Source of the DNA: Oceanospirillum sediminis
GTDB lineage: Bacteria; Pseudomonadota; Gammaproteobacteria; Pseudomonadales; Halomonadaceae
Assembly: GCF_014164585.1 (NCBI RefSeq)
Contig: NZ_JACJFM010000020.1
Span: forward strand, 29,793-93,792
Direction of reading: 5' to 3'
Length of the DNA stretch: 64,000 bases
Position numbers and translations under genes: made by a program. Positions 48,761 to 58,777 of this stretch are shown one piece after another. The notes beneath the pieces were generated by a model, which worked only from the letters and a program-made list of their open reading frames with translations, had not been told where the DNA came from and made no database searches. Every line of letters begins with the position of its first letter. The first letter of the stretch is position 1.

Positions 48761-51700
48761 TTATGTCCAGGACCAGCGGGACAGCGTTCTGACCAGCTCT
48801 AGGCGGCTGAAAGGTTTTTTTAACAGTTCACAGGAGGCTTTTCTGGCATCAGCGACCTGGATATTTTCAGCATAGCCTGAAGCCAGAATAATGCGAGTAT
48901 CCGGGTAGTGTTGTTTAACCCATTGGGCCAGCCAGACACCATTCTGAGATCCGGGCATGACGATATCTGAGACGATCAGTGAAAAGCTGCGTTTTCTACT
49001 CTGCAATAGTTGTATCGCTGCGTCGGCACTGTCGGCCTGACTGACTTCAAAGCCCATGTGTTCCAGGGTTTCAGACAGAGAGGAGCGGATATCTTCTTCA
49101 TCGTCAACAACCAGCGCAGGAAGGGACTTATTCAGATGGATGTCAGGAGTGTCAGATGATTCATCATTTTCCTGGCTAACTTTCTGAGAAGATCTTGGCA
49201 GCCAAAGGTGGAAACAGGAACCCTGATTATTCCGGCTTTCTACTTCCATAAAGCCATTACTGCGTTTAACAAACCCATACACCATACTCAGACCCAGGCC
49301 TGTGCCTTTACCTTTCTCTTTTGTGGTGAAAAAGGGATCAAAAATCCGATCTATGATATCGGATGGGATACCGGGACCTGTGTCCCGAACACTGATTTTC
49401 AGGTAGTCACCAGCTTCTCTGCCCCTAACCAGTAATGGATCTCCCGGTACCAGGGAAAAATTCTGCGCAGATATTGTCAGAGTACCTTTCCCGTCCATGG
49501 CATCCCTGGCGTTAATGGCCAGATTGATGATGACATCTTCAAAATCTCCTTTATCAATAATAACCGGCCAACTGTCCGGAGCCAGATTCAGGACGACTTC
49601 GATGTTGCTGGTCAGTGATTTTGTGATCAGCTCGATCAGATCACCGATAATCTCAGCGGTGTCGTAGGTCTGACTGTTAATTTGTTGCTGACGTGAGAAC
49701 TGCATGAGCTTTCGGGTCAGGCTGGTTGTTCTGTCAGACGCTTTATTAATTGCTTTGATATGTTTCGCAATTTTTTCCTGATCGGACAGTTTGAGTTCCA
49801 GTAATTCTGCGTGGCCCCGGATAATATTAGTAATATTGTTCAGATCATGGGCAATCCCGCCCACCAGCTGGCCTACAGCTTCCATTTTCTGAGTCTGACG
49901 CAGACTCTGCTCCATACGTTTTTTTTCAGTAATATCATGTACAACCAGAAGAGACGACGGCTTGCCAGCGAGTTCAATGGAATGAGTATGGACTTCTACA
50001 TCAACGATATCTCCTGAGTGCTTTTTCATTCGGGTTTCAAGCAGGCTGTACTCCTGATTATCTCCTTGTGAAAGAATCATACTGTGTACACCCATAACAC
50101 ATTCGATGGGAATAAGATCATAGATACTGCTGCCGAGCATCTCTTTCTGGCTATAACCGAACTCTTCTGTGGCTGCGTGGTTAACGGCAACAAACTTGAA
50201 GCTGTCTTTATCGACAGCCATCATAGCCATGGGACTGTCATAAAAAAGCAAGCGAAACTGTTGTTCCTGTATCACCAGGGCATCCTGAATTCTCTGGCGA
50301 TGTTCATTCAGAATCAGAATATGAAGATAGTTTGCGACCTCTCGGGCAAAGTTGTACTGATCGTCATACCATTGCAGGCGGTCAAAATCTTCAATGACCA
50401 GAAAACCCATAAGATGGGACTCCTTGACGATAGCAGCACACATCAGGGTGTTGATTTTATGGCGCTTAAAGTAGTCTCTGCTGAGGAAATCCGGTTGTTG
50501 ATGAGGTTCTGTCAGGTTTGTCAGGGCCATCACTCTGATCTGCTCCAGTTGTCGGACAAAGGGACTCTTCTGAGTCAGAACCAGAGGCTGGCATTCACTG
50601 TACGGTACATTATGTGATTCTGTCTGACAGTAATTGCGAAATAAAGGGCTGTCATCTTCAGTCAGCCATATACCAACTCTGGGGGCGTTCATTGTTCGGG
50701 CCGTAATATGGCAGATCTGATGAGCCAGGTTTTCGAAGGACTCTGTTCCTAATGTGGATAATCGTGCAACCTCCAGAGTACTGCGTTGCTGGTGCTGTAT
50801 ACGGATTATACGTTCCTGGCGCTGAGTCACTGATTCCAGCTCCTGGCTGATATCCTGCACTGTAATACAAAAGGACAGGTCTGATTCATTCAGCCGGGAT
50901 TCGCAGGTCACTCGTACGGGAATCTCTTTACCATTACGGGTGAACGCCTTCAGTTCCTGGTATTTTTCATGGTAATTATCCGGGATATTACCTGGGTGCA
51001 GATTCAGCTTAATCTGAGGAATCAGACGGGTAACTGCCTGCCCGATCAGGTTCTCCGAAGGTAATGCCAGCAAACTGGCCGCGGCCTGATTCGTCATCAT
51101 AATGTAGCCATCAATATCAGTAATAAGACGAGCATGGTTACTGCAGTAGAAATGTTCGTCTTCACCTTCTTTGTCAGATGGTGAGGTTATATCTTTTTTA
51201 TTGCCTTTATCGGAGTCATCTGGGGAGAGAGGCGCTGTTTCTTCGTAGTCTGGCAGAGGCTCAAATAAAAGTAGATTCATCACAAATGCCAGGTAGGGTT
51301 CCAGACTGGTAATATGCCTTGTGGCGTAATCCGTAGCTTTATCTGCTATTGCTAACAGGCCTTTTCTCTCTCCTGTGGTACTGGTCAGAGGAATCAGAAG
51401 TAATCTATGGAAAAAGGAGCAGGCATCCGGATCATCAAATATCATTTTCATATGACTCTGATGATTAGCGATCAAGGGAGCATTTCTTCTCAAAGCAGGT
51501 AACAACCATTTTTTCACCCGATTATCAATCAGGTAAGGAGGGGGACCCTCTGTTGCCGGAAAATGTTCTGATTCCTGCCAGAGAGCACGGATATTATTGT
51601 TGCTATCTGAATGCAGCAGCACGGCGTAACGGCTGCCGGTCAACTTGATCATGTGATTCATTGATAGCAGAATCAACTGATCAGGAGCTTCGTTATTGTC

Positions 51701-51763
51701 CAGCATCGTAATAAGTTGTTTCAGATCGGATAGTGCCTGATGCCTGAATTTCTGGTCTGCCAT
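48761..51763 (-). CDS. Hybrid sensor histidine kinase (GAF-PAS-GAF-PAS-HK-REC)
   Basis: 1000-residue soluble hybrid kinase. In order: GAF-like region (about 15-170), acidic linker, PAS (about 205-310), GAF (about 335-490), PAS (about 500-612), HisKA with His639 in GGIAHDLNN, HATPase with [18 protein letters not shown] and [13 protein letters not shown]-terminal receiver (about 882-1000) has Asp933 in VSDIVMP. No membrane segment, so it senses cytoplasmic cues or couples to another sensor. AAGGA precedes the ATG. First gene of the operon with the REC-EAL and REC-GAF-like proteins, divergent from the BMP-lipoprotein/kinase operon. Confidence 0.93.
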   Translation of the reverse strand: MADQKFRHQALSDLKQLITMLDNNEAPDQLILLSMNHMIKLTGSRYAVLLHSDSNNNIRALWQESEHFPATEGPPPYLIDNRVKKWLLPALRRNAPLIANHQSHMKMIFDDPDACSFFHRLLLIPLTSTTGERKGLLAIADKATDYATRHITSLEPYLAFVMNLLLFEPLPDYEETAPLSPDDSDKGNKKDITSPSDKEGEDEHFYCSNHARLITDIDGYIMMTNQAAASLLALPSENLIGQAVTRLIPQIKLNLHPGNIPDNYHEKYQELKAFTRNGKEIPVRVTCESRLNESDLSFCITVQDISQELESVTQRQERIIRIQHQQRSTLEVARLSTLGTESFENLAHQICHITARTMNAPRVGIWLTEDDSPLFRNYCQTESHNVPYSECQPLVLTQKSPFVRQLEQIRVMALTNLTEPHQQPDFLSRDYFKRHKINTLMCAAIVKESHLMGFLVIEDFDRLQWYDDQYNFAREVANYLHILILNEHRQRIQDALVIQEQQFRLLFYDSPMAMMAVDKDSFKFVAVNHAATEEFGYSQKEMLGSSIYDLIPIECVMGVHSMILSQGDNQEYSLLETRMKKHSGDIVDVEVHTHSIELAGKPSSLLVVHDITEKKRMEQSLRQTQKMEAVGQLVGGIAHDLNNITNIIRGHAELLELKLSDQEKIAKHIKAINKASDRTTSLTRKLMQFSRQQQINSQTYDTAEIIGDLIELITKSLTSNIEVVLNLAPDSWPVIIDKGDFEDVIINLAINARDAMDGKGTLTISAQNFSLVPGDPLLVRGREAGDYLKISVRDTGPGIPSDIIDRIFDPFFTTKEKGKGTGLGLSMVYGFVKRSNGFMEVESRNNQGSCFHLWLPRSSQKVSQENDESSDTPDIHLNKSLPALVVDDEEDIRSSLSETLEHMGFEVSQADSADAAIQLLQSRKRSFSLIVSDIVMPGSQNGVWLAQWVKQHYPDTRIILASGYAENIQVADARKASCELLKKPFSRLELVRTLSRWSWT

Positions 51764-52066
51764 GACATTTCCTTGAACTAAAGATTTATTCCATACGCTT
51801 TTTTAAAAGTGCAGGATCTTTTCTAAACAATTAGGCCATAAGCTGGCGTTGCGCAAAGATTTTTATGTGTCATTCTGTGGCTTAAACTCAGTGATCATAA
51901 TCGTTCACAAAGGGCTGATGCTTCTGACAAACTTGGCTATGCTGTTAAACATGGAGCAATCAACGGAGTATCAGCTCTGGCGGAATCTTTAATATGTTTT
52001 TATGTCATTGCCCGTATGAAACATGCTATGTGTCAGTCTGCTGTGAGGATGATTAAGGAGGTCAGA

Positions 52067-53089
52067 TTGATTAATACCGACTTTTCAGGGAAGGGACACT
52101 GGCTCAGATTCTTTATAACCGGGATCATTTTTCTGATTCTGACCGGGTGTGAATCTGATGACAACGAAAGTGCGAGTGAGACGACGTCACAATCCAGCAC
52201 CGGGTTGTTAGCTCTTTTTCCGCAAAAAATAGATGGCTCTGGCTGGAATAAAGCCGGATATGCCGGAGCTGAGGGGTTGAGTAAACGCCTGGGGCTGAAC
52301 TTTCATTACCTGGAAACTGTTCAATTCAGTGATGAGGCTTTATTTCATCAGCAGGTTGGCGAACAGATACTGAAAAATGATATCCGGATCGTTATGGCTC
52401 ACGGAGGACAATATATTAATGCCATTAACCGGATAGCGACTGATTATCCGAGGGTTAATTTTGTTATTAATAGCTCCTGTGCAGGTAATAATGCCAATGT
52501 TGGGTGTCTTTCTTTTAACTGGCGACAGTTAGGTTTGATTGCAGGCGTGGCTGCGGCACTTAAAACAGACAGTCAGCGGATTGGCTTTATTGGTGGTATG
52601 AAGCTGGATGTTCTGGAACAGCTGGCTGATGGCATGGAGCACAGCGCCAGGCATATCAGGCCTGGTATTGAGTTTAAGCGAATCTGGCTGGATAGCTGGA
52701 CCAGTGAGCGACAGGCACTGGAAGCTGCAAGAGATATGATTGCCGGAGGTGTTGATGTTATCGCCGTGAATGCTGATCCGGCATCGAAGGTTATATACCC
52801 GTTACTGGAACAGCATGATGTTGCTATTGTTGGACGACAGCTTGAGCAATACGAGCGGTTTCCGCAAACCATGCTGGCTAATGTACAGCTGAATACAAAA
52901 AGACTGATTGAGTTTGGTTTTCAGCAGATGCTTCAGGGACGATGGGAGGGAAAATTACATCAGTTCGGTATATATGATCAGGTTCAGAGTATTACTCTGG
53001 CCGATCATCAGCTGACCCCGGCCCAACGAAAAATTTATGAGTCCTTTTATCATGATATTCTCAGTGGAACGTTTGAAAGAGGGCAGTGA
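52067..53089 (+). CDS. BMP-family (PnrA-like) periplasmic binding lipoprotein 1
   Basis: 340-residue lipoprotein. TTG 52067 is chosen: AAGGAG lies at 52055-52060, 6 nt upstream. The resulting N-terminus is a normal lipoprotein signal peptide ending in lipobox LTGC (Cys about residue 28). ATGs at 52016, 52028 and 52049 would give an over-long leader. The mature protein shows the BMP/PnrA fold pattern: LLALFPQKIDGSGWNKAGYAGAEGL, VMAHGGQY, RIGFIGGMKLDVLEQLADG, and VIAVNADPASKV. Relatives bind nucleosides or similar small molecules for ABC import or for signalling. No ABC permease or ATPase is nearby. The GTGA stop/start overlap couples it to the second binding protein. Confidence 0.83.
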   Translation: MINTDFSGKGHWLRFFITGIIFLILTGCESDDNESASETTSQSSTGLLALFPQKIDGSGWNKAGYAGAEGLSKRLGLNFHYLETVQFSDEALFHQQVGEQILKNDIRIVMAHGGQYINAINRIATDYPRVNFVINSSCAGNNANVGCLSFNWRQLGLIAGVAAALKTDSQRIGFIGGMKLDVLEQLADGMEHSARHIRPGIEFKRIWLDSWTSERQALEAARDMIAGGVDVIAVNADPASKVIYPLLEQHDVAIVGRQLEQYERFPQTMLANVQLNTKRLIEFGFQQMLQGRWEGKLHQFGIYDQVQSITLADHQLTPAQRKIYESFYHDILSGTFERGQ

Positions 53090-54159
53090 GCTGGCTTATG
53101 GAATCAGTTAGAGCATTACCTTTTGCGATTTTTATACGCTTTGTATGTCTGGTCTGTCTGTGTTGGTGGGGCGTTTCGGGATGTAGTCCGGCAGATGATG
53201 GGGGGCGGACAGATAGCGAATTCCATAAGATGGAAGTTATTATTCTGATACCTCAGACCAGAAAGGATGATTCATGGAGTGCTCAGGGTTACGATGCTGC
53301 TGCCAGAATTCGTACCCAGCTGAATGCCAGGGTACGTGTCGTTCCTGAAAGTGATCCGCAACGCTTTAATATTACTAAGCAGAAAAAAAAGTTAATTGGT
53401 TTACTGGATGAAGGGGTTGATCTGGTTATTGGCCTGGGTGGACAGTATGAAACTCTGTTAAGAGAATTGGCAGAGATATATCGCTACAGCAGCTTTGCCG
53501 TCGTCGGAGAGGCCATCGGTAATCAGCATAATTTTGCCGGAGTCAGTGGACGCTTTGATGACCTGGGATATGTGATGGCGGAGCTGGCTGTTGATCATAC
53601 TGTGTCCGATCAGCCCGTTCTGGGGTTTCTTGGCGGTATTCCATTCAGAAACTATCAACGAATGCTGAGTGCTTATGAGAGTCGTATTTACGCGCTCAGG
53701 CCTGAGGCTGAAGTCATGGTGGACTGGGTCAGCAGTTTTGCTGATACTGATCTGTCGGTCAAGAAAGCCAGAGTGTTACTGGAGCAAGGCGCTGAAATTC
53801 TGCTGGTTAATACCGGAATGGGTAATCAGGCTATTGCTGAACTGTTTAAGCAGTACCCAGAGCGTAAACTCTTATTAATTGATACAGAACCCAGAACAGA
53901 ATGGAATAAATCTCAGGTACTGGCTACAGGTACTATGGATGTCGCAGGTATTGCTACTCACACTGCTCATCAGGTCGTAAAAGGACACTGGAGAGGAGAG
54001 CAGATGCGTTTCAGTTTTGATGAAAATGTGGCCCGTATCAGCATGAACAACAGGGTGGTGAACCAGGGGGCTTATGGTCGGATTAAAAAACTGACAGGGC
54101 ATTTACGTGATGGTAAGGATCTCGATGACAATAAAGCTGATTTTCCGGACAGCGAATAA
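53086..54159 (+). CDS. BMP-family periplasmic binding lipoprotein 2
   Basis: 357-residue lipoprotein homologous in plan to the preceding one: signal peptide ending in lipobox VSGC (Cys about 33), then IILIPQTRKDDSWSAQGYDAAARI, LVIGLGGQYETLL, VLGFLGGIPFRNYQRMLSAYE and ILLVNTGMGNQAIAELF. GTG 53086 has AGAGGG just upstream and overlaps the previous stop; an ATG at 53098 is possible. Its own stop overlaps the kinase start (TAATG). Two divergent copies side by side suggest different ligands or a heteromeric sensor. Confidence 0.83.
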   Translation: MSWLMESVRALPFAIFIRFVCLVCLCWWGVSGCSPADDGGRTDSEFHKMEVIILIPQTRKDDSWSAQGYDAAARIRTQLNARVRVVPESDPQRFNITKQKKKLIGLLDEGVDLVIGLGGQYETLLRELAEIYRYSSFAVVGEAIGNQHNFAGVSGRFDDLGYVMAELAVDHTVSDQPVLGFLGGIPFRNYQRMLSAYESRIYALRPEAEVMVDWVSSFADTDLSVKKARVLLEQGAEILLVNTGMGNQAIAELFKQYPERKLLLIDTEPRTEWNKSQVLATGTMDVAGIATHTAHQVVKGHWRGEQMRFSFDENVARISMNNRVVNQGAYGRIKKLTGHLRDGKDLDDNKADFPDSE

Positions 54160-56096
54160 TGAAAAGTATCCGGCGACTACTACTATCAGGCAGTCTGAGC
54201 CTGACTTTTATTGCTGTGCTGGTGACACTGGTACTTATTTTGCCGGTGGGATTCTATGCTCTGGAGAAACAGGCGCATGTACATGCAACCCGTGGCAGTC
54301 TGCTAGCGGCTGAGACGGTTAAAATATTCTGGGATGAGATTTCCCGTAGCCTGAATCTGCTGGGCAGAGTCAGAGGCTTTTCTGAGATTGAGCCTGAATT
54401 AGCCGGGTCAGTGATGCAAGCTCTGATGCGACAGAATAATGCTTTTGAGCTGGTGGTTCTGTATGACAGAACGGGGCGAATTCTTGTTGAAAAAAGCCCT
54501 TATGGCAGAAAAGCGCTGAACTCAGTCAGTGAGGAAATATTTTTTCGCCGGGCCGCAGTCAGGCATGAGGAATTCTTATCTCAGCCTATTTATGATCCTT
54601 TACTGAAAAGTAGTTTTGTTATTTTTTCTATTCCTGTGCGGAATCAGGCGGATCAGATTGATGGTGTACTCATGGCCCATGTTAATCTGCATCATATCTC
54701 TTTTTTACTATCCCGTATCCAGATGGATCTTGACGGGGCTGTATGGCTATCAGACAGGAAAGGTGTACCAATTGCTTCGGGAACGAATCTGAGCCATGAA
54801 TATCTGGCTGGTATGCAACAGATGCTCTTACAGAATAAAAAGCAGCAGCAACTGCAAATGAATGGTGAAGTTCGTTTTGATCGTTATCCCGGAGGTTTCG
54901 GTCAGGATGTGCTGGGCAGTGCCCGCACATTATTTGGCACACCCTGGCTGGTAATTGCCGAAGTGCCTTATTCTCTGATCAGCACACCGCTAAAGAATAT
55001 GCTGATACTCACCTTATCAGGTGCTCTGGTATCTTTATTGACTGTTTTTCTTATCAGCAGAAAGATTACACGTAAAATTACGGACCCTCTGAATCAGATG
55101 GTTAAAGCGGCAGATCAGGTGAGTCGGGGAGAATATCATGCCAGTCTGTCTATTGATTCCCCGGCTGAATTTGCACTGGTAGCCGATGCTTTTAATAAAA
55201 TGACCCATAAAGTCGAAGGCGCAATTGCAGATCTTCAGAACCTGAATGATCAGCTGGAACACCGGGTAGAGGATAGAACCCGTGAGCTGTCTGATACTTT
55301 GCACGAACTGAAGAGAACTCAGCAAGAGCTGATTGAAAGTGAAAAAATGGTGGCATTGGGTGAGTTAGTAGCAGGCATCGCCCATGAAATTAATACACCG
55401 GTGGGTATCTGCGTGACGGCCTGTTCTTATGTTCAGGATGATCTGATCGGGTTACAAAAAGCATTTGATGCGAAGTCACTGACGCCTTCTATGCTACAAG
55501 AACATATTGATCAGGCTACCGATGCGTATCAGCTGGTCAGAAGTAATCTGGATCGTGCATCGCAGCTGATCAGTGACTTTAAAAAAGTGGCTGTTGATCA
55601 GTCACACAGTGAGAGTCGGGAGTTTTTACTGGTGGATTATGTCAGAGCTGTTTCAAATTCACTGACTCCAACGCTGAAAAAGAGGAAACATACGGTCGAG
55701 GTATCTGGCCCTGAAGAACTGGAAGTATTCCATAATCCGGGAGCTATCTCTCAGGTTGTGGTCAATCTGATTATGAACTCTGTGATTCATGGTTTTGATC
55801 AGAAAGACCGGGGCCGGATTATGATTGATATCCATCTTTCAGAGGCTGGCGATGTTGTTCTGGAGTACTCTGATAACGGCAAAGGGATGGATAAAGAGCA
55901 GCAATCGAAAATTTTTCATCCTTTTTATACTACCAGACGGGGCAACGGAGGCAGTGGATTAGGAGGCAATATTATCTATAACCTGGTGACTCAGTCTCTG
56001 AAAGGCAGTATCAGGGTACACAGTGAAACCGATCAGGGGGTTCACTTTACTCTATGTTTTCCTGTCAGTGCACCACCACAGCCTGTGATGAAATAG
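54159..56096 (+). CDS. Membrane sensor histidine kinase linked to BMP lipoproteins
   Basis: 645-residue inner-membrane kinase. TM1 is about 12-34; a large periplasmic dCache-like domain (about 36-275) includes LVVLYDRTGRILVEKSPYG and WLVIAEVPYSLI. TM2 is about 278-300, HAMP about 300-355, a coiled coil, then HisKA with His409 in AGIAHEINTP. The HATPase domain has NLIMNSVIHG, DNGKGMD and GSGLGGNIIYNL. There is no receiver domain. It starts by overlapping the second lipoprotein gene, so all three are made together. The natural reading is that the lipoproteins present a ligand to the kinase's periplasmic domain. Confidence 0.92.
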   Translation: MKSIRRLLLSGSLSLTFIAVLVTLVLILPVGFYALEKQAHVHATRGSLLAAETVKIFWDEISRSLNLLGRVRGFSEIEPELAGSVMQALMRQNNAFELVVLYDRTGRILVEKSPYGRKALNSVSEEIFFRRAAVRHEEFLSQPIYDPLLKSSFVIFSIPVRNQADQIDGVLMAHVNLHHISFLLSRIQMDLDGAVWLSDRKGVPIASGTNLSHEYLAGMQQMLLQNKKQQQLQMNGEVRFDRYPGGFGQDVLGSARTLFGTPWLVIAEVPYSLISTPLKNMLILTLSGALVSLLTVFLISRKITRKITDPLNQMVKAADQVSRGEYHASLSIDSPAEFALVADAFNKMTHKVEGAIADLQNLNDQLEHRVEDRTRELSDTLHELKRTQQELIESEKMVALGELVAGIAHEINTPVGICVTACSYVQDDLIGLQKAFDAKSLTPSMLQEHIDQATDAYQLVRSNLDRASQLISDFKKVAVDQSHSESREFLLVDYVRAVSNSLTPTLKKRKHTVEVSGPEELEVFHNPGAISQVVVNLIMNSVIHGFDQKDRGRIMIDIHLSEAGDVVLEYSDNGKGMDKEQQSKIFHPFYTTRRGNGGSGLGGNIIYNLVTQSLKGSIRVHSETDQGVHFTLCFPVSAPPQPVMK

Positions 56097-56224
56097 CTGA
56101 GGCAGAGTATTAAAGATAGGAAGTGTGCTGTGGTCTGCATCTATTATCTTGTGGCTATCTATAATAATAAATACTATACGGAATACTTTTTATTCCTTCA
56201 GGTTTTTTATAAGAGAGTTCTTCC

Positions 56225-57376
56225 ATGCATTACCCGGAGAGTAAATTACCCAAAGTGGGGACAACCATCTTTTCTGTGATGTCTCATTTAGCGGCCCAGC
56301 ATGATGCGGTTAATCTGTCACAGGGTTTTCCGGATTTTGAAGGTCCGGAACTGATGCGAGAGCGGGTTGCGTTTTATATGGCCAATGGGGCAAATCAGTA
56401 TGCGCCTATGACCGGGGCTGAACCACTGAGAGCGGCGATCGCAGAAAAAGTACAGCGCCTGTATGGTTACTCTGCCTGTTCTGAAAAAGAAGTGACGATA
56501 ACCTCCGGGGCAACAGAAGCGATATTTGCTGCAATCAGTGCTGTGGTACGTCAGGGGGATGAGGTTGTCGTGTTTGATCCTGCCTATGACTGTTATGAGC
56601 CTGCTATTGAACTGAATGGTGGTATTTGTCGTCATTTACCACTGAGCTTACCTGATTTCAGTATTAACTGGGACTTGTTGAAAGATACACTTTCCCCTCG
56701 TACCCGGATGATCATTGTGAATACACCCCATAACCCCAGTGGTGCCACTCTCAGCCGTACAGACCTGGACTTGCTGGCTGAACTGATCAGAGATACACAT
56801 ATTCTGCTATTGGGTGATGAAGTATATGAGCATATCGTCTTTGATCAGCAACCTCATAACAGTCTGTTGTGTCATTCAGAACTGGCGGCAAGAAGTTTTG
56901 TCGTATCTTCTTTTGGCAAAACCTACCACACCACAGGCTGGAAAGTGGGCTATTGTATTGCTCCTGAGCCTCTCACCACTGAACTACGCAAGGTTCATCA
57001 ATATCTGACTTTCAGCACCGCAACGCCCTTTCAGCTGGCGATTGCTGATTATATGCAGCAACATCCTGAGTATACGACTGCTTTACCCGGTTTTTATCAG
57101 GAAAAACGGGACCTGTTCTGTCAGTTGCTGCAAAGCAGTTCGTTTGATTTCTCTCCGACAAAGGGAACCTATTTCCAGCTGGTAGATTATAGTCGTATCA
57201 GCGAGATGGATGATGTTAGTTTTGCTCGTTGGTTAACCTCAGAGAAAGGTGTGGCAGCTATTCCTGTATCTGTATTCTGTGAGCAGCCAGTCCCTGATAT
57301 GAAGCTGGTGCGTTTCTGTTTTGCAAAAGGAGAACAGACACTACATCTGGCTGGTGAGCGTCTGAGCCAGCTATGA
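56225..57376 (+). CDS. ybdL: Methionine/aromatic aminotransferase, YbdL-like (PLP)
   Basis: 383-residue fold-type I aminotransferase. PLP contacts are visible: SGATEAIFAAI, NTPHNPSGA, LGDEVYEHIVFD and the Schiff-base lysine in SSFGKTYHTTGWKVGY. The opening SKLPKVGTTIFSVMSHLAAQHDAVNLSQGFPDF is typical of glutamine-transaminase K/YbdL proteins, which use methionine, phenylalanine or glutamine. It is followed 72 bp later by omega-amidase, completing the transaminase/omega-amidase pathway that salvages methionine keto acid. Confidence 0.9.
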   Translation: MHYPESKLPKVGTTIFSVMSHLAAQHDAVNLSQGFPDFEGPELMRERVAFYMANGANQYAPMTGAEPLRAAIAEKVQRLYGYSACSEKEVTITSGATEAIFAAISAVVRQGDEVVVFDPAYDCYEPAIELNGGICRHLPLSLPDFSINWDLLKDTLSPRTRMIIVNTPHNPSGATLSRTDLDLLAELIRDTHILLLGDEVYEHIVFDQQPHNSLLCHSELAARSFVVSSFGKTYHTTGWKVGYCIAPEPLTTELRKVHQYLTFSTATPFQLAIADYMQQHPEYTTALPGFYQEKRDLFCQLLQSSSFDFSPTKGTYFQLVDYSRISEMDDVSFARWLTSEKGVAAIPVSVFCEQPVPDMKLVRFCFAKGEQTLHLAGERLSQL

Positions 57377-57448
57377 TACTCATCAGATTTTATAACTTCT
57401 GATACTGGTGTCTGATCAGTATGAATCCAGATAAATAAAGGAGCGGAT

Positions 57449-58258
57449 ATGCAGAATCTGAGAGTTTCTCTTGTTCAGTCTGATCTGCACTGGCATGAGC
57501 CACAGACCAATCTGACGATGTTTACTGAAAAAATGAGTGAGCTGGCCGGTAAAACAGATCTGATTATTCTGCCTGAAATGTTCAGTACCGGATTTACCAT
57601 GAACCCGGAAAGTGTTGCTGAGCCAGAGAATGGCCCTGCTTTCAAGTGGATGGAAGAACAGGCAGGCAAGCTGAATGTCGTTGTCTGTGGCAGTGTGGTG
57701 GTACAGTCTGACCAGGGGTATCACAATCGATTTTACTGGGTTGAACCCGATGGTCATTTTGTTTTTTACGATAAGCATCACCTGTTCCGGATGGCCGGAG
57801 AGCACAGATACTATCAGGCTGGTCTGAAGCGTCTGATTATTGAATATAAAGGTTGGAAAATTCTGCCTCAGGTTTGTTATGACCTGCGCTTTCCGGTCTG
57901 GAGCCGCAATAATGCTATGACTGGCGATAATGACGATACTGTTGAGCAGGAATACGATCTGGCCATTTATGTGGCGAACTGGCCTCAGGTACGTAATCAT
58001 CCCTGGCAGGTTCTGTTGCAGGCCAGAGCCATTGAGAACCTGTGCTATGTAGCAGGTGTAAACCGTGTGGGCGTGGATGGAAATAATTTGCCATACAGTG
58101 GTGACTCGGCCCTGATAGATTTCAAAGGGCTGACAAAAACATCTGCTTATCCGGGAGAAGAGATTATTCTGACAACTCACCTGGATAAACAGGCCCTGCT
58201 TGATTTCAGAAATGCCTTTCCCGCTATGAATGATGCGGATGCGTTTAAATTGCTATGA
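57449..58258 (+). CDS. yafV: Omega-amidase (nitrilase superfamily, YafV-like)
   Basis: 269-residue cytoplasmic C-N hydrolase. The catalytic triad is visible as Glu43 (ILPEMFSTGF), Lys109 (YDKHHLF) and Cys143 (PQVCYDLRFP). It hydrolyses alpha-ketoglutaramate, and similar omega-amides, made when glutamine serves as amino donor. Pairing with the YbdL-like transaminase supports this. Ribosome site AAGGAG precedes the ATG. A large hairpin follows immediately. Confidence 0.92.
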   Translation: MQNLRVSLVQSDLHWHEPQTNLTMFTEKMSELAGKTDLIILPEMFSTGFTMNPESVAEPENGPAFKWMEEQAGKLNVVVCGSVVVQSDQGYHNRFYWVEPDGHFVFYDKHHLFRMAGEHRYYQAGLKRLIIEYKGWKILPQVCYDLRFPVWSRNNAMTGDNDDTVEQEYDLAIYVANWPQVRNHPWQVLLQARAIENLCYVAGVNRVGVDGNNLPYSGDSALIDFKGLTKTSAYPGEEIILTTHLDKQALLDFRNAFPAMNDADAFKLL

Positions 58259-58299
58259 ATAAATCTCCCGGTTTTTCTTAACTAACCGGGAGATTTATT
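58258..58299 (+). terminator. Hairpin terminator after the omega-amidase gene
   Basis: A perfect 16-bp stem (58258-58273 with 58284-58299) around a 10-nt loop, beginning on the last base of the stop codon. The 3' arm ends in ATTTATT rather than a free T-run. Confidence 0.65.
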
Positions 58300-58777
58300 C
58301 CAGGCGTTATTGCTCCTTTCTGATGCTTCCTGTGACTAAAGTGTTACTTATCAGCGCGTTACTGGTGCATAGCCAGAACAGGATGTCACCTTTTGTGGCA
58401 CTGAATCCCTGCTTTTGTTATGCCTTCCTTTTGGCAGGTAGTGGTGACTTTTTACCCCCTTTTCAGGGGTGTATTGTTTTATTTACTTATAACCAGGCGC
58501 TATTTCATCAGCTTCTGGCTGTTTTTTTCTTCATGAGCTACGTTTAAATCAGAACAGTTTAATGCTTTTTTATAATTGTTTTTAAGCCACCTGGAACAGC
58601 CTTTGCTTTTTTGACTATAGCGTCATCAAGAGTCATTGATGCAAAAGCGCTGTAATCCTATGAACCATAAGCAACGAAGCAAATGTTTTCAGATGAGCGG
58701 TGAAGTACGTATTTAACAGGCTTCTGAATAATAAGTATTGAAAGCATTTTGTTTCGCTATGTAGAGGACGAATAACA
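58300..58777. other. 478-bp leader and promoter region of the aap operon
   Basis: No credible gene; a 74-codon frame at 58323-58547 has no ribosome site and odd composition. A promoter candidate TTGATG (58636-58641), 17 bp, TATGAA (58659-58664) lies about 110 bp before aapJ. A small ACCCC/GGGGT stem-loop is near 58452-58468. The long leader suggests regulation of amino-acid uptake. Confidence 0.4.

Noticed and set aside
57416..58180. Minus-strand open frame opposite the omega-amidase gene
   Set aside because: Antisense to a gene with an intact Glu-Lys-Cys triad; no plausible start or family.
58323..58547. 74-codon frame in the aap leader
   Set aside because: Hydrophobic, Cys/Phe-rich text with no ribosome site; more likely untranslated leader. 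A regulatory leader peptide was considered, but there is no run of a single amino acid's codons.
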